From: Tubiluchus corallicola
Lineage: Eukaryota > Priapulida > Priapulimorpha > Priapulimorphida > Tubiluchidae
Length of the DNA stretch: 64,000 nt
NCBI GenBank assembly: GCA_030141605.1
Contig: JAQGDQ010000043.1
Coordinates: 372,001 to 436,000 of the forward strand
Direction of reading: 5' to 3'
The notes beneath the pieces are model-generated. The model searched no databases. It worked only from the letters and a program-made list of their open reading frames with translations, and was not told where the DNA came from. The translations under genes and the position numbers were made by a program. Below, piece after piece: positions 35,732 through 49,402 of this stretch; position 1 is the stretch's first letter, and each line of letters opens with the position of its first letter.

Positions 35732-37139
35732 CTTACTCATTTTATAAACGTCAACAAAACATAGTTGAGTCCGAGTTTTGACAAAATTTACATAAAGTTT
35801 TGAAATATTTAAATACAACAAACTACAAGTCTACTGTTATACATAACCATTACTCACGTAATACAGACAGAACATTCAAATTTAAAAAGGAAAGTTAGCA
35901 AAACGACTTATCAAAGAGCTACATCCGCCGCTTTAATCAATAGGCGCTACTGTACTGAGCATCCGTTCAGCTGCTTGATGCTACGATGCTGAACGCCGAA
36001 CACCTCCCAACACACCCAGTTGAACTTGCTGGCTAGTTGCCAACGGAGAGCTATTTAGCATTTAATTATTTGGTTGAATAGTTGCGTATTAGGGAACATG
36101 TAATATGCTTGCGATAGCGTTAGTAAAAATAAAAAAACTTTTTGTTGTTGTAATGCATAGGAAATTATATAATAATAAAAATTATTATGCATCATGTACC
36201 TCTGATAAAACTTCTTTGCATAACGAGCAACAAAGTGGTGTAAAGAACAAGACCAACAATCGTCTTCAGTTGAGTTCTAACGACCGTCATGTCACCTCTT
36301 CTTCATCTCATCAAGGCGCATCGCTGAAATTAAAGTATAATTAAATTTATGTATGAGCAATAATTTGCTAACATGGTTAAGAAAGACAAGTCGAAAATCA
36401 ACGGAAAACGTCATCAGGACATCAGACATCAGGAGTTTTGTAATTTAGTAGGCCTAATTGTACAATTCTTGCAAGGAATACAACTGAAGCCTACTTATTG
36501 CTTATGACTTTGGAATTAAGCGTATAAAACTTCAAATTGATCAAAAGCATTGTAGAAGCACAAAACAAGTTTCACGTCTACTTTATAATACAAAGGAAAT
36601 TGGGGTATTATCCCAAAATAGTTGCTTCGAAACAAAAAGTGTGTCGATATTCATTCAATTTGTGTGTTATTTTTCGTCAATGCTGCATCTATTGAGATCA
36701 TTTAAAATTATAAATTTATAATTAGCAATGGATCAGCATGTGTTATCAGTAATAGAACTGTTGTTTGGAAATCTTAATCACGAAATAAACAACAACAATA
36801 AGCCTATCAACGAGGCGACGTAAAACTTCATCGACTAATTTTATCCATTTCTGATAATTTCAAAAGGATGCATGAGCACGTGGGAGCATAAATTCGAACA
36901 AGGAGAAAACACATGTAGAAATGTTTCTAACATCAGAGCTCAGCAAAGGTATATCACTGCATTGCAGATATACGCCACTGGTTACTGCACAATTATTTGA
37001 AGCTTTATGATGACAAAACCGGTTTCATCATTATTTGGAAGTAAAAATCAATTATCAAAAGTTAAACAGTCATTTGTCCTTGTGGGCACTGATCTAATTG
37101 CGGTGTCCAATATAGTGAATAACTTTGGAGACATTCTAG
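35732..37139. other. Intergenic, no gene seen
   Basis: AT-rich, with one open frame of 79 codons (36105-36344) that lacks any motif or splice context. I do not call a gene. Confidence 0.5.
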
Positions 37140-37918
37140 ATCATCACATGTCTAGACATGTCTACCCATATTAATAACGTGTGCAAACTTCGTATTTCTA
37201 TTTAAGGAACGTTTCTAAAATTAGACCTTGTTGATCAAACCAGCCAGTGAAACTCTTATTTACTGGTTTGTCAGTTCTCGATTAGACTATTGCGATAGCA
37301 CACTTTTTGGTATTCCTCAGTATCAGATTGATAAATTGCAACATGTGCACAACACAGAGGCCCGAATTATTACAGGCACTCGTAAATAACTCCTGTTCTC
37401 ATGCAATGGCACTGGTTGTTCGTTTCTTTCAGAATAAAATATAAAATTCTCTTATTAACATTCAAAGCTCTGAATAATTTAGCGCCCTCCTATATATCTG
37501 ATTTTTTGAAGCCATATGTGCCCAAACGTGACCTTAGATCAATTAACTCATCGACACTTGTTGTACCGCGTTATAATCTAGTCACATATAGTTCTCATAG
37601 TTTTTGCGTAGCGGCATCAAAACTATGGAATGATTTATCAATTCGTGCACGTAAAATCAATAATGTTCGAAAGTTCAAATCATTTCTTAAAACTTATTTT
37701 TATAAAAAAGCCGTTTTAATTAATTAAAAATTTAATATGGACTTATGGATTTAATTATGGCTGATTTTTATATACATGTTTTATGATTTTAGTTTTATTT
37801 ATAACAGCCTATTGTGTGTATACCGTTTATGCGTTAATATTTTATGTATGTAAAATGCATTTGTCCATTTTTAATGTTAATGCATTTTAAATTTCAATAA
37901 ATTAAATAAATTAAATTC
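37140..37918 (+). mobile_element. LINE 3' end (CR1/L2-like), degenerate
   Basis: The + strand carries the hallmark C-terminal LINE ORF2 stretch: FRIKYKILLLTFKALNNLAP, YISDFLKPY, a LWNDLS motif and FKSFLKTYFY, open from 37401 to 37727. Upstream RT-linker words are broken by stops. It ends in AATAAATTAAATAAA near 37895-37915. Inactive, 5'-truncated. Confidence 0.8.
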
Positions 37919-37959
37919 TTATTTCTGCGAAATATTTTCATTTAAATTACAATGTTGTG

Positions 37960-38705
37960 TATGTATTTTTCCAGATAAATGTTATGCAATTAGTTATAAA
38001 ATCTTATGTTAAACTGCCAAATTTACTTCCTATATTGTGTGCTGCTTGGATCGATTAACCAAATTACAAGAAAGTTAATTAGAATTATTACTCATTCATA
38101 TTACACAGCTCACACGTATTAATGTTTTACTTAAGCAACATAAATTTTTTTGTAACTTAATGATATCGTATGTATAAAATTAACCACCAGAAAGTTGCCT
38201 GTTTTATTCACAAACATTTTAATGATGTGCATCCTAATTCATTTACAAGAAAGAATACACTTTATATGTACAGTACTAGGCAGCACAATGATTACCATAT
38301 TGCGAAAATAAGAACTGACCTAGTGAAACATTTCGTTGTTTATCAGGGTCCTGATTTATGGAATAACTTGCCATATAACGTCAAAAAAAACTAAATCACT
38401 TTCAAGTTTTAAAAAAGAACATGAGCATTACAGTATAATATTTTACAAAGCTTAATAACATTTATTGCATAAAATTTTTTATCTTGATTATAGGAACATT
38501 TTATTATTTTAGTACATTTGTCCTTAGTGACTTGATCAGTCTTGACTAAGTCAGTAAGCATTTTACTTGAATGATCGGAAGCATATTTTCTGTGTCAAAT
38601 TTCTATTATTTAACAACACTTTTATTTTTATTTTTATTTGTCAATGTAGCCTGCAGTAGTCTATGTATGGATGTTTTTCTTGGCAATAAACTTAAACTTA
38701 ATACA
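37960..38705 (+). mobile_element. Second LINE 3' end, different family
   Basis: Broken frames with KINHQKVACFIHKHFNDVHP, a NTLYMYSTRQHN stretch and GPDLWNNLPYNVKK (38170-38394), the usual LINE C-terminal pattern with diverged sequence. It ends near AATAAACTTAAACTT (38685-38700). Directly downstream of the previous element, same orientation. Confidence 0.7.
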
Positions 38706-38719
38706 GTTGAATCCATTGA

Positions 38720-41700
38720 ACAGAAAACTAAAAAGAAACTTGTGAGCATTCTAGTCCGTAGTCCCTCGTCGTCGTTATTACGGAGCAGGTTCTGAGATGG
38801 ACTAATCTCTAACCAGCATATCTACTGAATCGACAAGATAATTCCACAAAGTCTACTTATAACTGCTACGTAACTGCTTCGCACGTATCATCACAATGTA
38901 GAGGTAGTCAAAAATAAATGACATTTCACCACAGCAACAATATTCATGAACATCATCAACTGACGTGAAAAATGTAAACTAACATTGTGTAATTTTTTTA
39001 TCAGCTTTTTAATGTTAATTGCCGAACCTTATAAATTCGTTTCCAGATTAACAGAAAAGTCATTATTTGTTGACGAGTTATTCCAAGGGCTTAATTCAGT
39101 ATCTAGTCTTGACAAATGTAATTCTGTGTGATTGTTTAAACAGTTGACTGTAAATAAACAAAATTAACCTAAATTAAAAAAAGCTGCTTATTTTCATGAT
39201 GATTTATGTATGTGTGTAGGCGTTGGGATTAACTTTAAATCATATGAATTTCATCATGAGAATAATATGAGCGTGAATACATATATTAACACCGACATAA
39301 ACATGTTTGATAAAGTATATTTTACTGCAACTACTACAAATCAAGCTAAACCAGACATTCAAATACAGTTTAGTACTAGCTATATGTCACAGCCTGTTAG
39401 TAAAATACAGTACTGATACTGATACTGATATTGACAATAACGATGATGATGACGACGACGATGATGATGATTGATGATGACGATGACGACGACGACGATG
39501 ATGGTGATGATGATGATGATGATGATGACGATGATGTTTATGATAGTGACGACGACGAGGACGATGATGACGGCGATAGTAAATTTAGGGATGATGTACA
39601 GACATAATGTGGCATTTAGTGAAACTTACAATTTCTCTACTGTCCCATGCAGGCAGTCGAACTATAGGCGCCAATCACGTTAATTAAAATAATCAATTGT
39701 AATTGTTTTGCGCGTGATTTATTCAATTAACCGCACTAACAAAAATAGTAGTAATCACTAATAGTAAAAAAGCATAAGAGATTAAGTAAATGCTGCTAAA
39801 TTTGATCATCAAAACTACGAAAAAGAGACAATTTTAGTACGCATATTAAAGAATGCAGGTTAACATTACTATAACACGTATAAGTACTGTATGGTTGGGA
39901 TACAGAAAAACCGAGAATGACATACATGCAGCAACCATATTAGGGAGTTTGGTTCATTGACCGCTCTCAGGGAAGAGTCTACTCACGGGTAAACTTTCTG
40001 CATGGGTGCGTTACTTGTGAGTTGTGAAACTTAAGTGTAGTACTGTATTCTCTTCGCACCTGTACAATGCAGGATACATGTGACTGATGAGGTTTTTAAA
40101 TAGGGCAATACATATGCACCAACAAATTTCACTAACATTTAGGTGTATCGTCTAATGATCTAAGACTAAAAGACCAATTCGTATGATATCACATTTTGTA
40201 AAGGAATAACAAAATATACACTCAGTGATACAGAGTTAATAGTTATTGCCATGTGCCTACACACACGGACGCACGCACGCACACATACACACATAGTAGC
40301 TTGCGCAGACTAAAGTTGTAAATTTGTATATTGTGTGTTTCTGCTTCTCTTAACTAGATTTTCATTTAGCCTTTTCATCAGAAATTAGCCTTTCATCTTT
40401 TTCACGTATACAGCTATTTCACTAGCTTCATCATCAAATTCACAGTCATATTCTGATCTGATTGTGAATACTTCGTTAGCGAATCTCTTTGCTGTTCAAT
40501 GTCGCCACACCCTAGCTTTTTTAATTGTCGTTCCTGTATTCAGCTTCTGAAGACTTCGATTCTTATAAGTTTATCTGCCGCAATTAGGTTAATGCTATTA
40601 GAAGAAACTTTTTTTTTATTTTGGGATGTTCATTACTATAAGTACTTAAGTTACATAGCTCTGTTGCTCTATGCGTACAATATAAAAATCGGGTAAAAGC
40701 GCGTCAGTACCGTTTATGTGAAATGACGCAATTTTAGGAAACCAGAGAAAGCTAAAATAAAAAGTGTTTTGTTGCGTGAAGAGACTTGTTAGTATTGATG
40801 AGTCATAATATTTGACAGTAAGTGATAACGTTTTGTTTAATTAAAGTGTTGTGCACTTAAGCAGTGTTATACATACCACATGTTACGTTAAATTAACTTA
40901 TGCTAAACTTGAAAATTAAAGACTTACTTCTAGAATTTGCCTCCTCCCCCTAAAATTTGCAGCGCTAGATAATTGCCTAGTTTGTCTAGCAGTAGAGCCG
41001 GTTCTGATGTTAACTCTATATTAGTTAAAAAAGCTATTTATCGATATCGAAGTTTTGTCCAGTTGTTTTTGAACGTTTTATAATTTCCTGTTTCTAATTT
41101 TCATATTTCATTTTGCTGTATTCCATTTGCAGAGTTGTAGAGTTCAATAATTACTTTATTATAACTTTTGTGTTAGCACACAAATATGTACAGTACAGGT
41201 GCTGCCCTCTATTTATAGTTAAAAATACTTAGCGGCTACTACACTCTAAAGGACGGTTAGTGTTGTACATGATTAAATTAAATTTACAGTGCCAAATATG
41301 TGATATACATAGCGCTTTACAGTTTCTATAAGTAAACAAAATTGGCCTATTTTTATCTGAAATTGTGTCTGCAGACTTCAAGTGAATATTTAAGCAGCAG
41401 CTGTGAAAGAGTCGCAATTTAGTCTTAACCTTATAGGGACTGGTGATTCTTTTTTGTGGTTGTAGTAGGACCAGAGCCATGTGCCAATTTTCAAAGATAG
41501 GCTTGCAAGAGCTTTTGAATCCGCATAAGTGAGAACACGCTTTAAAACATAAAAAAACAATGTTTATTTGCTGTTGATAAATTAACAGGCATCAATAATA
41601 TAGCATGCATGAGTATCTTACAGTTCAGATGTAACACTTTGAGCAAATAGTATAAATATTGTAATGAAGTTTTAAAAGCCTGTTATATAACATTGTACTA

Positions 41701-43148
41701 TACTAGCGAGAGACCAAAAACCACAAAAGTGCTTCGCGCATAATCGGTAATGCACGAATATTCTACAGAGCTTTCGATTAATGGCCGAAATCGATGATTT
41801 CGATTATTAACAGCACGTTGACAATTAACAGCTTCAAAAATTGATGAGTCGCTATACGCATGGATATTAAAAATAAGGAGGTAGTCAATCAGAACAAGAC
41901 TTATTAGTATTGACGACATTTTGGGAAACCACTGCCCCTTCATTAGGTTAGGTAAAATTAATCACATCGAATTCCAGAATGTCTATTAAACAAATTACAA
42001 TACACAAGAACATGGAATGACAGAATGGTTGCTATGAATGATAAAATTTTCAAGTACATTTTATATTTTACATTATCTTGCTTTGGAATCTTATGAACCG
42101 TTCCCGATTGATCATTAATATGGAGATGATATAGCTAGATTAATGTATCAAATTTTCAAACTGACACAGTAAAAAGGGATTCTCCAAAAAAACATAAAAA
42201 AGAAATCTTCAAGTAACCTTTCAAAAATAGAAGAATATAGTATTGCAAGCATCGTATTCAATCACAAAACCGTGTAAATATATGGGTATTCTTCTAAACA
42301 CCGAAGATGATATTAAAAATAGAAAACAGCAAGCAATGCATGATTTGTTTTCAATGCGAGAATGTATTAACTAGCAAGAAATAAAGTCATAACAGAAGAC
42401 TTCGATTATTTAATGCATATGTTACCGGCAACAGCGAAACAATATTTATGTACCGCAAAACTTTATCGAGTCCTCACAGACAGAAGTTTGTTAATTGCAA
42501 ACTAGTTAGAAAATGATAAAAACGAGTTTCTTTATAAAAAGAAAAACAAATTTGGGCTAGCATGAAACAAATCCAATACTAAAGCATAATTTTTGCAATT
42601 TTCCCACGTGTCTTTTATGTGTTATCATAGCAAATATTTTACTGGTTGCATTAAATGCACTTTCATATTGCGGTAGCAGGATGGCAGATCAAACTGGGAA
42701 TAATTTGCTGTGATTAACTATTTTTTAGCAATTAGAAGATGTCAGCAGCAACGTGGGACTGTGGAAATGAAAAATGGGAACTTGTCTATAGCTTGTCAAT
42801 ATAGACAGTCTGTTATTTTGCTGCTTACAGCTAAGAGACAATGTAAAAAGTTGTTCCCTTATAATTAACGAGGAATTAAGTTAAGAAGGTATTCAGCTAT
42901 TGACAATCATTAAACTTTTTCATATTTTCTTTTATGCCCGTATGAGAGCCTTCATAAACTTATTAAATTGAGGCAAAATAAAAGTAGCTGGACCGTGTTT
43001 ATGACGAAGTCATAAACTTAAGATTCTGCATTATGACCAAAACTGCAAGTGCTGACTGTTAAAAATCTTTGCTGACTTGATCTTTGACTCAAGATCATAA
43101 TTTTGTTATTGCTGAATTCTCCATGCTTATCTAGGAAATTTATTTTAT
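38720..43148. other. Intergenic, no gene seen
   Basis: Holds a GAT/GAC trinucleotide tract (39424-39580), a short CA/CG repeat near 40260-40290 and AT-rich unique sequence. Open frames at 41229-41480 and 41698-41943 (-) show no domain, homology pattern or splice context. Confidence 0.5.
39424..39580 (+). repeat. (GAT/GAC)n microsatellite
   Basis: Trinucleotide gatgac repeats, mixed gat and gac units. Confidence 0.9.
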
Positions 43149-43153
43149 TGCTG

Positions 43154-43493
43154 TTGTGGAGATTTGGAATATTCTATAGTATAGTAGAACAATCTTCTTA
43201 CCTTGTAGAAGATTCGAGAACTTTCTATACGCGATGTGCATAGTAGTTTATAGATTGTTCTCTTGCACTGATATATAAGGCGGAGCTGGCCGCTTGAGTT
43301 TATTCTCGTATTTTCATATTCTCAGATATGCACACTCTCGTTTACATGTTTCCAGATTGTCATATTGACCGTACACATTGACGTTCCTTCGTACTTTTGT
43401 GTTGTAAAATTCTCGCATAATAAACTAGTTTAATTTGACGACGTGTTTTCTGTTTTTTTTCTACGAGCCGTCCGAGAGAAACAAAACATAACA
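43154..43493 (+). mobile_element. Solo LTR (340 bp) with 5-bp TSD
   Basis: Starts TGTTGTGGAG and ends CATAACA, flanked by direct repeats attgc at 43149-43153 and 43494-43498. It contains a TATA word (ATATATAAGG, 43271-43280) and AATAAA (43419-43424), placed as in an LTR. No PBS or internal region follows, so it looks like the product of LTR-LTR recombination. Orientation follows the TATA/AATAAA order. Confidence 0.85.
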
Positions 43494-43498
43494 ATTGC

Positions 43499-44480
43499 AA
43501 CCTCATTTTAACACTTTCGCCTATGTCATGTGATCTCCACGCCCATTTTTCGAAAAATTCTTAGTACGCATCTACGCTCGACCGAAAACCCATACGTGCA
43601 ATAACATAGGCTTCTAGTCCAATACTGTAACTGGTGTTGAGCGATTAAGTCTTTCACCCCAATTTGAACATTTTGGGTCCTGCTGATGTGACCTTTGACT
43701 CAGAATTTTATCATTCTCATATCGTTTTGTGGCTACCCATATTAGCTGCTTACCTTGCAAGTTTCGTGATTTTAACTCTTATAGTTAGAGCGTCACGTGA
43801 CCTGGCCTCGCCCACTTTCCGAAATGTACTTATTGTGCATCTACACCCGTCCGGCTACCTACACATGTATTCTCTCTTAGTCCAATACTGTAAGAGGAGT
43901 TCTGTGACGAAACTGCTTGCATTACTTTTCACATTTTGACTCCTAACTCGGAACTTTCTTAGACGTCAATTTCCGAAAAATACTTAATATAGATATACCC
44001 CGTAGGACCTAAATACCAGGGAAAAAATTTGAATTTAACTCAGAGCCCTAGGAGGGGTTAAGTAATAATTGAAAAACTGACCGATGTCCTGTGTCCTTGA
44101 CCCTTTGACCCGAGGTCGCCAGTCACCATATCGCTGCTTGTCCCCCACCGTCAAGTCTTTACCCAACAAGTTTGGTGACTATAGGTACCATCGTTTTGGA
44201 GTTATTTGATATATTTGATGTGTTTATTGCGTAAATATTAGCGCAAGTTGTTGCGTCATTTACATAACACACATGCTCACAAAAATACGATTATAGCATT
44301 TATAAAAAACAAAAAAAATTTACACATTTACAAACATAAGAGGACATCACATATTGATGTATAAAACCCATATAACATAAAAATAATACAAACACAGAAT
44401 TTACATTCTTGGTGCAGCATCCCTTTAGATATTAACAATTAAATTCATAACCTTCGTAAAGCAATATTTTACATAGTTAC
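43499..44480. repeat. Diverged ~265-bp tandem duplication and flank
   Basis: Two diverged copies are visible at about 43527 and 43793, sharing ordered words: cacgcccatttttcgaaa / tcgcccactttccgaaa, and tagtccaatactgtaa in both. A weaker third echo lies near 43960. Sequence to 44480 includes repeat-like tgaccctttgacccgagg. Nothing coding is supported. Confidence 0.5.
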
Positions 44481-44503
44481 ACTCTGTATTTAAACTATCC
44501 ACA

Positions 44504-45250
44504 TCATTGGTCCCAGTTAGAAAAATCAGTTTGTTTATCTACTATTGTCTTCAGGGTCAAAATATGGTCGCTGGTACTATGTCCCCTACAGAAGCCGATT
44601 TGCGAGTTGTGAATAGTCTCATGTTTCTCTAAATAATCTTGTAATCTGTTGTTCAAGATCTTTGCAAACAGCTTACTTATGCAACTTGAAATTGCTATCC
44701 CACTATACTTATTGGGACCATTTTTATTCCCAGATTTGAATATCTGCACAATTAAACTTTCCGACGTTTCCGGGTCGTTACCATTTGGCAAAATCAAGTT
44801 AAAGATCTTGGTAATGCATGGAGCAAAAATGGGATAACTTGTTTTACTAACTAGTTGGTTATGATGTCATACATTCCTGACTTATTGTTTTTGAGACAAT
44901 TGGCTGCCTTTATCACTTCACGGAGTTTCACAGTATAGTCAACTTGAATTCTGGAAACCGATTTGTGTGTTGTTCATTGCATTCATCGTCGCAGCCTGAA
45001 AGTAAATTCTTAAAGTGATCATACATAGTTTTAGGGCTAATATTTTCGTTATTTGACTGGTTGTCAGTGTTCTGGGTCACACTTTTATTTCTTCCCAAAA
45101 TAAGTTTGATTTTCATGTTTCAGGAGATTTGTGACTAGGGAATTTTTGAATGCTCTATATTTTTGTTGTATCAGAGCTTCAAAATGCTTTTCCGCTTCGA
45201 TATGATTTTTCATATACTAACCCATTTTCAAATCCGACAAAGAGCATACA
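44504..45250 (-). mobile_element. LINE reverse-transcriptase fragment
   Basis: The - strand encodes LIVQIFKSGNKNGPNKYSGI, SCISKLFAKILNNRL and HNSQIGFCRGHSTSDHI (44504-44797), the N-terminal RT region. Upstream linker words are in other frames (PKTMYDHFKNLLSG near 45030). The catalytic D-F and YADD region is absent, so this is an internal fragment with frameshifts. Confidence 0.85.
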
Positions 45251-47211
45251 TTTTGACACAACTGATACTGCAAAAGCGTTTCTGATAATTAAATTATAGA
45301 TTAAAAACTTAATTAACGGCAGGCCGGCCCAACCATTGATGACACCACTGTAACGTTCATATCAGCTTCCTACATAAATAGACTCGTGTAGTAGCTTACG
45401 TCATGTGAGTGTCGTAATTGTTCAGTTAGTCTGTCAGTTGGTTGGTCAACCCAGTTGCAGATTTTGGGAAAAATGCAAACTCCGATCATTTTTGGCCCTT
45501 TTATGCTGTGCGTATCTCAATATGTATTTTATCTTTTGTTCAAATGTGGAAGTAAAAAAATTAATATTAGTATCAAAAAGGTCTTTCCTATAGCCTGTAA
45601 GCGACAATGACCATTAGCCAAGGTTAGTAATTACTGGGAAAAGAGCAGTTTAATCGCTTGAAATGATAGCTGTAGGAAGCCCGCGTATACCTATGAGTAC
45701 AACTACTACCGCATGTATCGAAAAGAGTTCAGCCAGTTTATTCCACGTATGGCATGTAGTTTGGTGTGACGTGCAAGTAACATTGTCCAAGTAGTCAGTT
45801 ATAACATATGGTGGCTTTCTCCATGAGATCTGAAATGATTGGACAACTTGAGTGGGTGGATTTTTTTGGTGGTAGATATTTCCACGAAGTTTGGTGACAA
45901 GTAAGACGTTGTCTCATTGCTGTAGTCGCATCGTTGAGAAGTGTTATGGGCAAACTGTCAAATCGCTGGGAGGCGGATCCACGTTTGAGGTGACGAGACA
46001 GCGCAGTACGGTTCAACTACCTAGAGACTGTAAGTTGCACGATTTAGTATTACCTTATCTGATGCTAGCAGTTGCGTGGAAGCTAGACTTAACATCTTTG
46101 CTGTTCAAGAAATTCGGTGGTGACGTTACTCTAAACAAATTAAACTACACATCCGACATCCGAACCACTCTGTTCAATAGAAAGGCCCCGGTAGATTGCC
46201 TATAAGTTTTACACTGTCTGGAGCTGACAGGTAGATGATTCCCCCCTTTTCTTTAGCTCGCTCAGGCCAGTCAAATTGTTATCCAGCGACTACCTTCAAC
46301 GAAACAACGTGCCCCCAATCATCAGATTGCAATCGCAAACTAACATAATTTTCAACAGCAGAAATATTCCACGAGCGTGTTGCACGCATTTGCGAAAGCG
46401 AAAATTGAAGTACAGTGCTACTGTAAGATATTCAGTGTGTTGTACTAGGCTTTAAGATAAGTTTTAAGATAAAAATTCAAAGTTCGTCACAAACTAACAC
46501 ATCTGAACTGAGAGGTACAGCACTTGTTTTTGTGCAATGCGTTTCCGAAATGCAGGTACTTGTGTCCGCCTAACTAGCGAATGGGGAAATGCATGTAACA
46601 GCGATGAACTAGTGGCGCGAACGCGAAACTAATAATTCTTTCACGTAAGTCATTTTTGAAATAATAGCACGTTTCCTTTCACTATTTTAAGGAGTAGGTT
46701 GTTTTGACTTACAGTTTAAGATTGGCTGCGGTTTTGCTTTAATAAGAGAACTTGAGCACAGTAGCATCACCACATGTAAAAAGCCATGTTAATGGTTATA
46801 AGTTGGCAAAGCGATAACCGAATTTGTTAGGTATTCAATTACAGTTCTCTACCAAAATGACACCTGGATGTAGTTTTTTATTATTTTGATAAAGGCAAAG
46901 GTTCCATATTTAACTATTACACTAATCCAACTAGAAAGAAACTTTTAACAACTTTTGATATTACAAATTCTAGCTATAGTTCAGTGTAGTGCAAGAAAAT
47001 TTCAGGATTTAACCGCAGGCAGAAGGTAGAAAGTTGTAAAAGTAGAAGTGACTAGAATCATGACACCATTTCCATTGAGAAACCAACATGGATCATATAC
47101 CTATCTATTTATGACCCTCAGCACTAGACACGGAAATAAATGTTCTTTGTTCTTTTTTCAGCATAATGAGGTCTCTTACATCTAAACTGGCGAGGTTTTT
47201 TTTAAAATAAT

Positions 47212-47375
47212 TACGTTATCGTCTTCATCGTGTCCTTGATCGTCATCGTCGTCATCGTCACCGTCATCATTCGTCTCCCTTGTTGTTCTACCTTGTCATC
47301 ATCATCGTGTCCCTGATCACCTTCTTTGTCACCATTGGTGGCATCGTCACTATCTTCATTATTAATCATTATCAT
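47212..47375 (+). repeat. (GTCATC)n-like trinucleotide repeat
   Basis: Runs of gtcatcgtc/atcatc words with interruptions. Confidence 0.85.
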
Positions 47376-48464
47376 CATCGCTTGCTTTACCACTTAACAG
47401 AAAAGGCCGAATAAACGAAAACATGGATTAATGTTACAAATCAATTGTTACTGTAATTTACTTTTGAAAGCAAAATGCCGAGAAAAAAATTCGTGTATCG
47501 TTTTATGTAAACAAACAAACAAGCAACGTCGTACAAAAATACTATAAACCTTATTTGTGTGCATTACAGGAGCTGTCTAATCTAATAACAATAATAATCT
47601 AGATGTCAGTAGCTATTGAACTGATGCGTTCAATCAGTAATTAGCCAATATCTCTGCTTTCAACTTTGAATAAATAAATAAAAAAGCGTTCAAATATAAT
47701 TATTTAACATCACTTTTTTACCGAACGACATCTATTTCTACGTTATAAGAATAAACTTTCTCTTTTCAGGCGCGTGCAATGTAATAGGCTCTTAAAGGAA
47801 TACTGTAGTTCAGTGAATAAGATGTTCTAAATGCTCGTCGACCTAATTTCAAAATGGGTTTTAAAAATCTGTCGAAATTTTCTTTCAACACCCACTCTTA
47901 GATGTCGGACATACATGTCAAGAAATTTTACCTGAGCTTAGTCGAAGTTTCAAAGCGAATGATTGCATAATAAATTTTCTGTAATGTCAGTCATTAGTCG
48001 GCGTTTCTCACTCCCAACAATTAAAGCCTGTCGGTTGTATTATTTATAATGGCCGTCCAGTCATGTTTTCGCAAATAAAATTAGTTCAGCTTATGATCAT
48101 GTTAACAATAAACTTGAAGCGTTTCTAATCTTGTGCATTTTGTTTGAGTCGCTCGGTAAGCCGGCAAACGATTTTTAATTACTTTATATTTAATTGCGAA
48201 AAATAAACAGTTATTCGTCTGTTGTGGAATTCACGAAATGGACTATGGCAACGCTAAATGGTGTTCGAAACGACATACCCAGATAATTGGGAAGGAAAAA
48301 CTCAATAAGCGGGTAACACGACTCTTCGCATTCCGGACTAGTTTACTAAATTATGAGTATAAGTAAGTACTTGGTCTATTGAAAAGTCCAAATTGGTGAA
48401 TGAAAAATCTCATTCATACATATAATGCCTCTAATATTTGTCACATATTTGTGTTTTGGAATAC

Positions 48465-48559
48465 AAAAGGCTTCGTCAAAGTTGATATATAACTAGAATA
48501 ACTACCTTTAATAACAACATCGTATTTCTTCATGTTATCACAATTTCGCAATGCTTAGC

Positions 48560-48590
<31 letters not shown>

Positions 48591-48611
48591 TCAACTTTGA
48601 CGAAGCCTTTT
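48465..48611. repeat. 24-bp inverted repeats around a TA tract
   Basis: Left arm 48465-48488 (aaaaggcttcgtcaaagttg...) and right arm 48588-48611 are exact reverse complements over 24 bp. A (TA)n run (48561-48586) adjoins the right arm. Could be a short MITE or a microsatellite-associated foldback. No TSD found. Confidence 0.8.
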
Positions 48612-49317
48612 GAAACAGATGCTGCACTCCAACTTACTAGCAATATATATATCATCTATTTACAGGTTTCCAAATTACCGTTTGAGCGAACAGCACAAGT
48701 ATTGATCAGTCTTCGACATCAATTCAACCAGGCAACTAACCATACGTCACATTGGTCAAGATAATTATATTGGTTGAAATATTCTCTTCTTTGCTAGTCA
48801 TCTAGCACAAATCCAGCATTCTATATTACTGATACGAAAATTATGCTATTTCATTAGTTTGATCGCGAGGCGTAAATTTGGCGTAACAAGTACCGTGATT
48901 GTGCATAGGAAAAGGCGTAGAAAAAGGGTGCTACTACTACTAACTGATTAAAAAAGGCGATAGAAACTAAAGTGTACGATGGAATAGATATCGAGTAGAA
49001 GTCCTAAACTTCTTTTGTATTTTACAGTATTTGCAAACTTAGCCTCCATTAGAAATGGTTTTTTTGCTTTTAATCCCCCTTATTGGTTTTCCACTCGTGT
49101 TCAGAGCAAAGTCGATTGTCAGTTTTTGGAGAGTTTGCCAACAAAAACACGTTTCCTCTCTTAGTAATTTCTACCCTCTTTCATGCAGTTTTAATCAAAC
49201 ATACCAGAGCATGGCTCGGAAATTTCAACCGTTTACAAATACGCGCATCGCGTCCTTCTCTGTAAATCTGATTCTATTTGGGGGCGAATAACTGGGGCAG
49301 AATAAGTGAAAGCGAGG

Positions 49318-49325
49318 TATAAAAG
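49318..49325 (+). promoter_or_regulatory. TATA box of secreted Gly/Ser-rich gene
   Basis: TATAAAAG, followed 32 bp downstream by an initiator-like TCACTAT with +1 A at about 49350. Confidence 0.75.
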
Positions 49326-49349
49326 GGGAGATGAAAGCAAAGATTAGTC

Positions 49350-49402
49350 ACTATTGCTTTTCACGTGTGGGAAACATACGCTTCCTGGGCAACACGAGCA
49401 AG
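49350..49402 (+). other. 5' untranslated exon of Gly/Ser-rich gene
   Basis: Runs from the predicted start to donor CAAG|gtagtt. Contains no ATG. The intron to 50150 holds a long polypyrimidine tract (49575-49830) and ends at acceptor ttctag one base before the start codon. Confidence 0.6.

Larger units (their letters stand above)
45260..49317. other. Intergenic, no gene seen
   Basis: Contains overlapping meaningless frames at 45795-46205 on both strands, a GTCATC-type repeat (47212-47375), a 24-bp inverted repeat around a TA tract (48465-48611) and unique AT-rich sequence. No host gene is supported. Confidence 0.5.

Noticed and set aside
45795-46205. Overlapping open frames on both strands
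   Set aside because: No motif, no splice signals, composition like neighbouring non-coding DNA.
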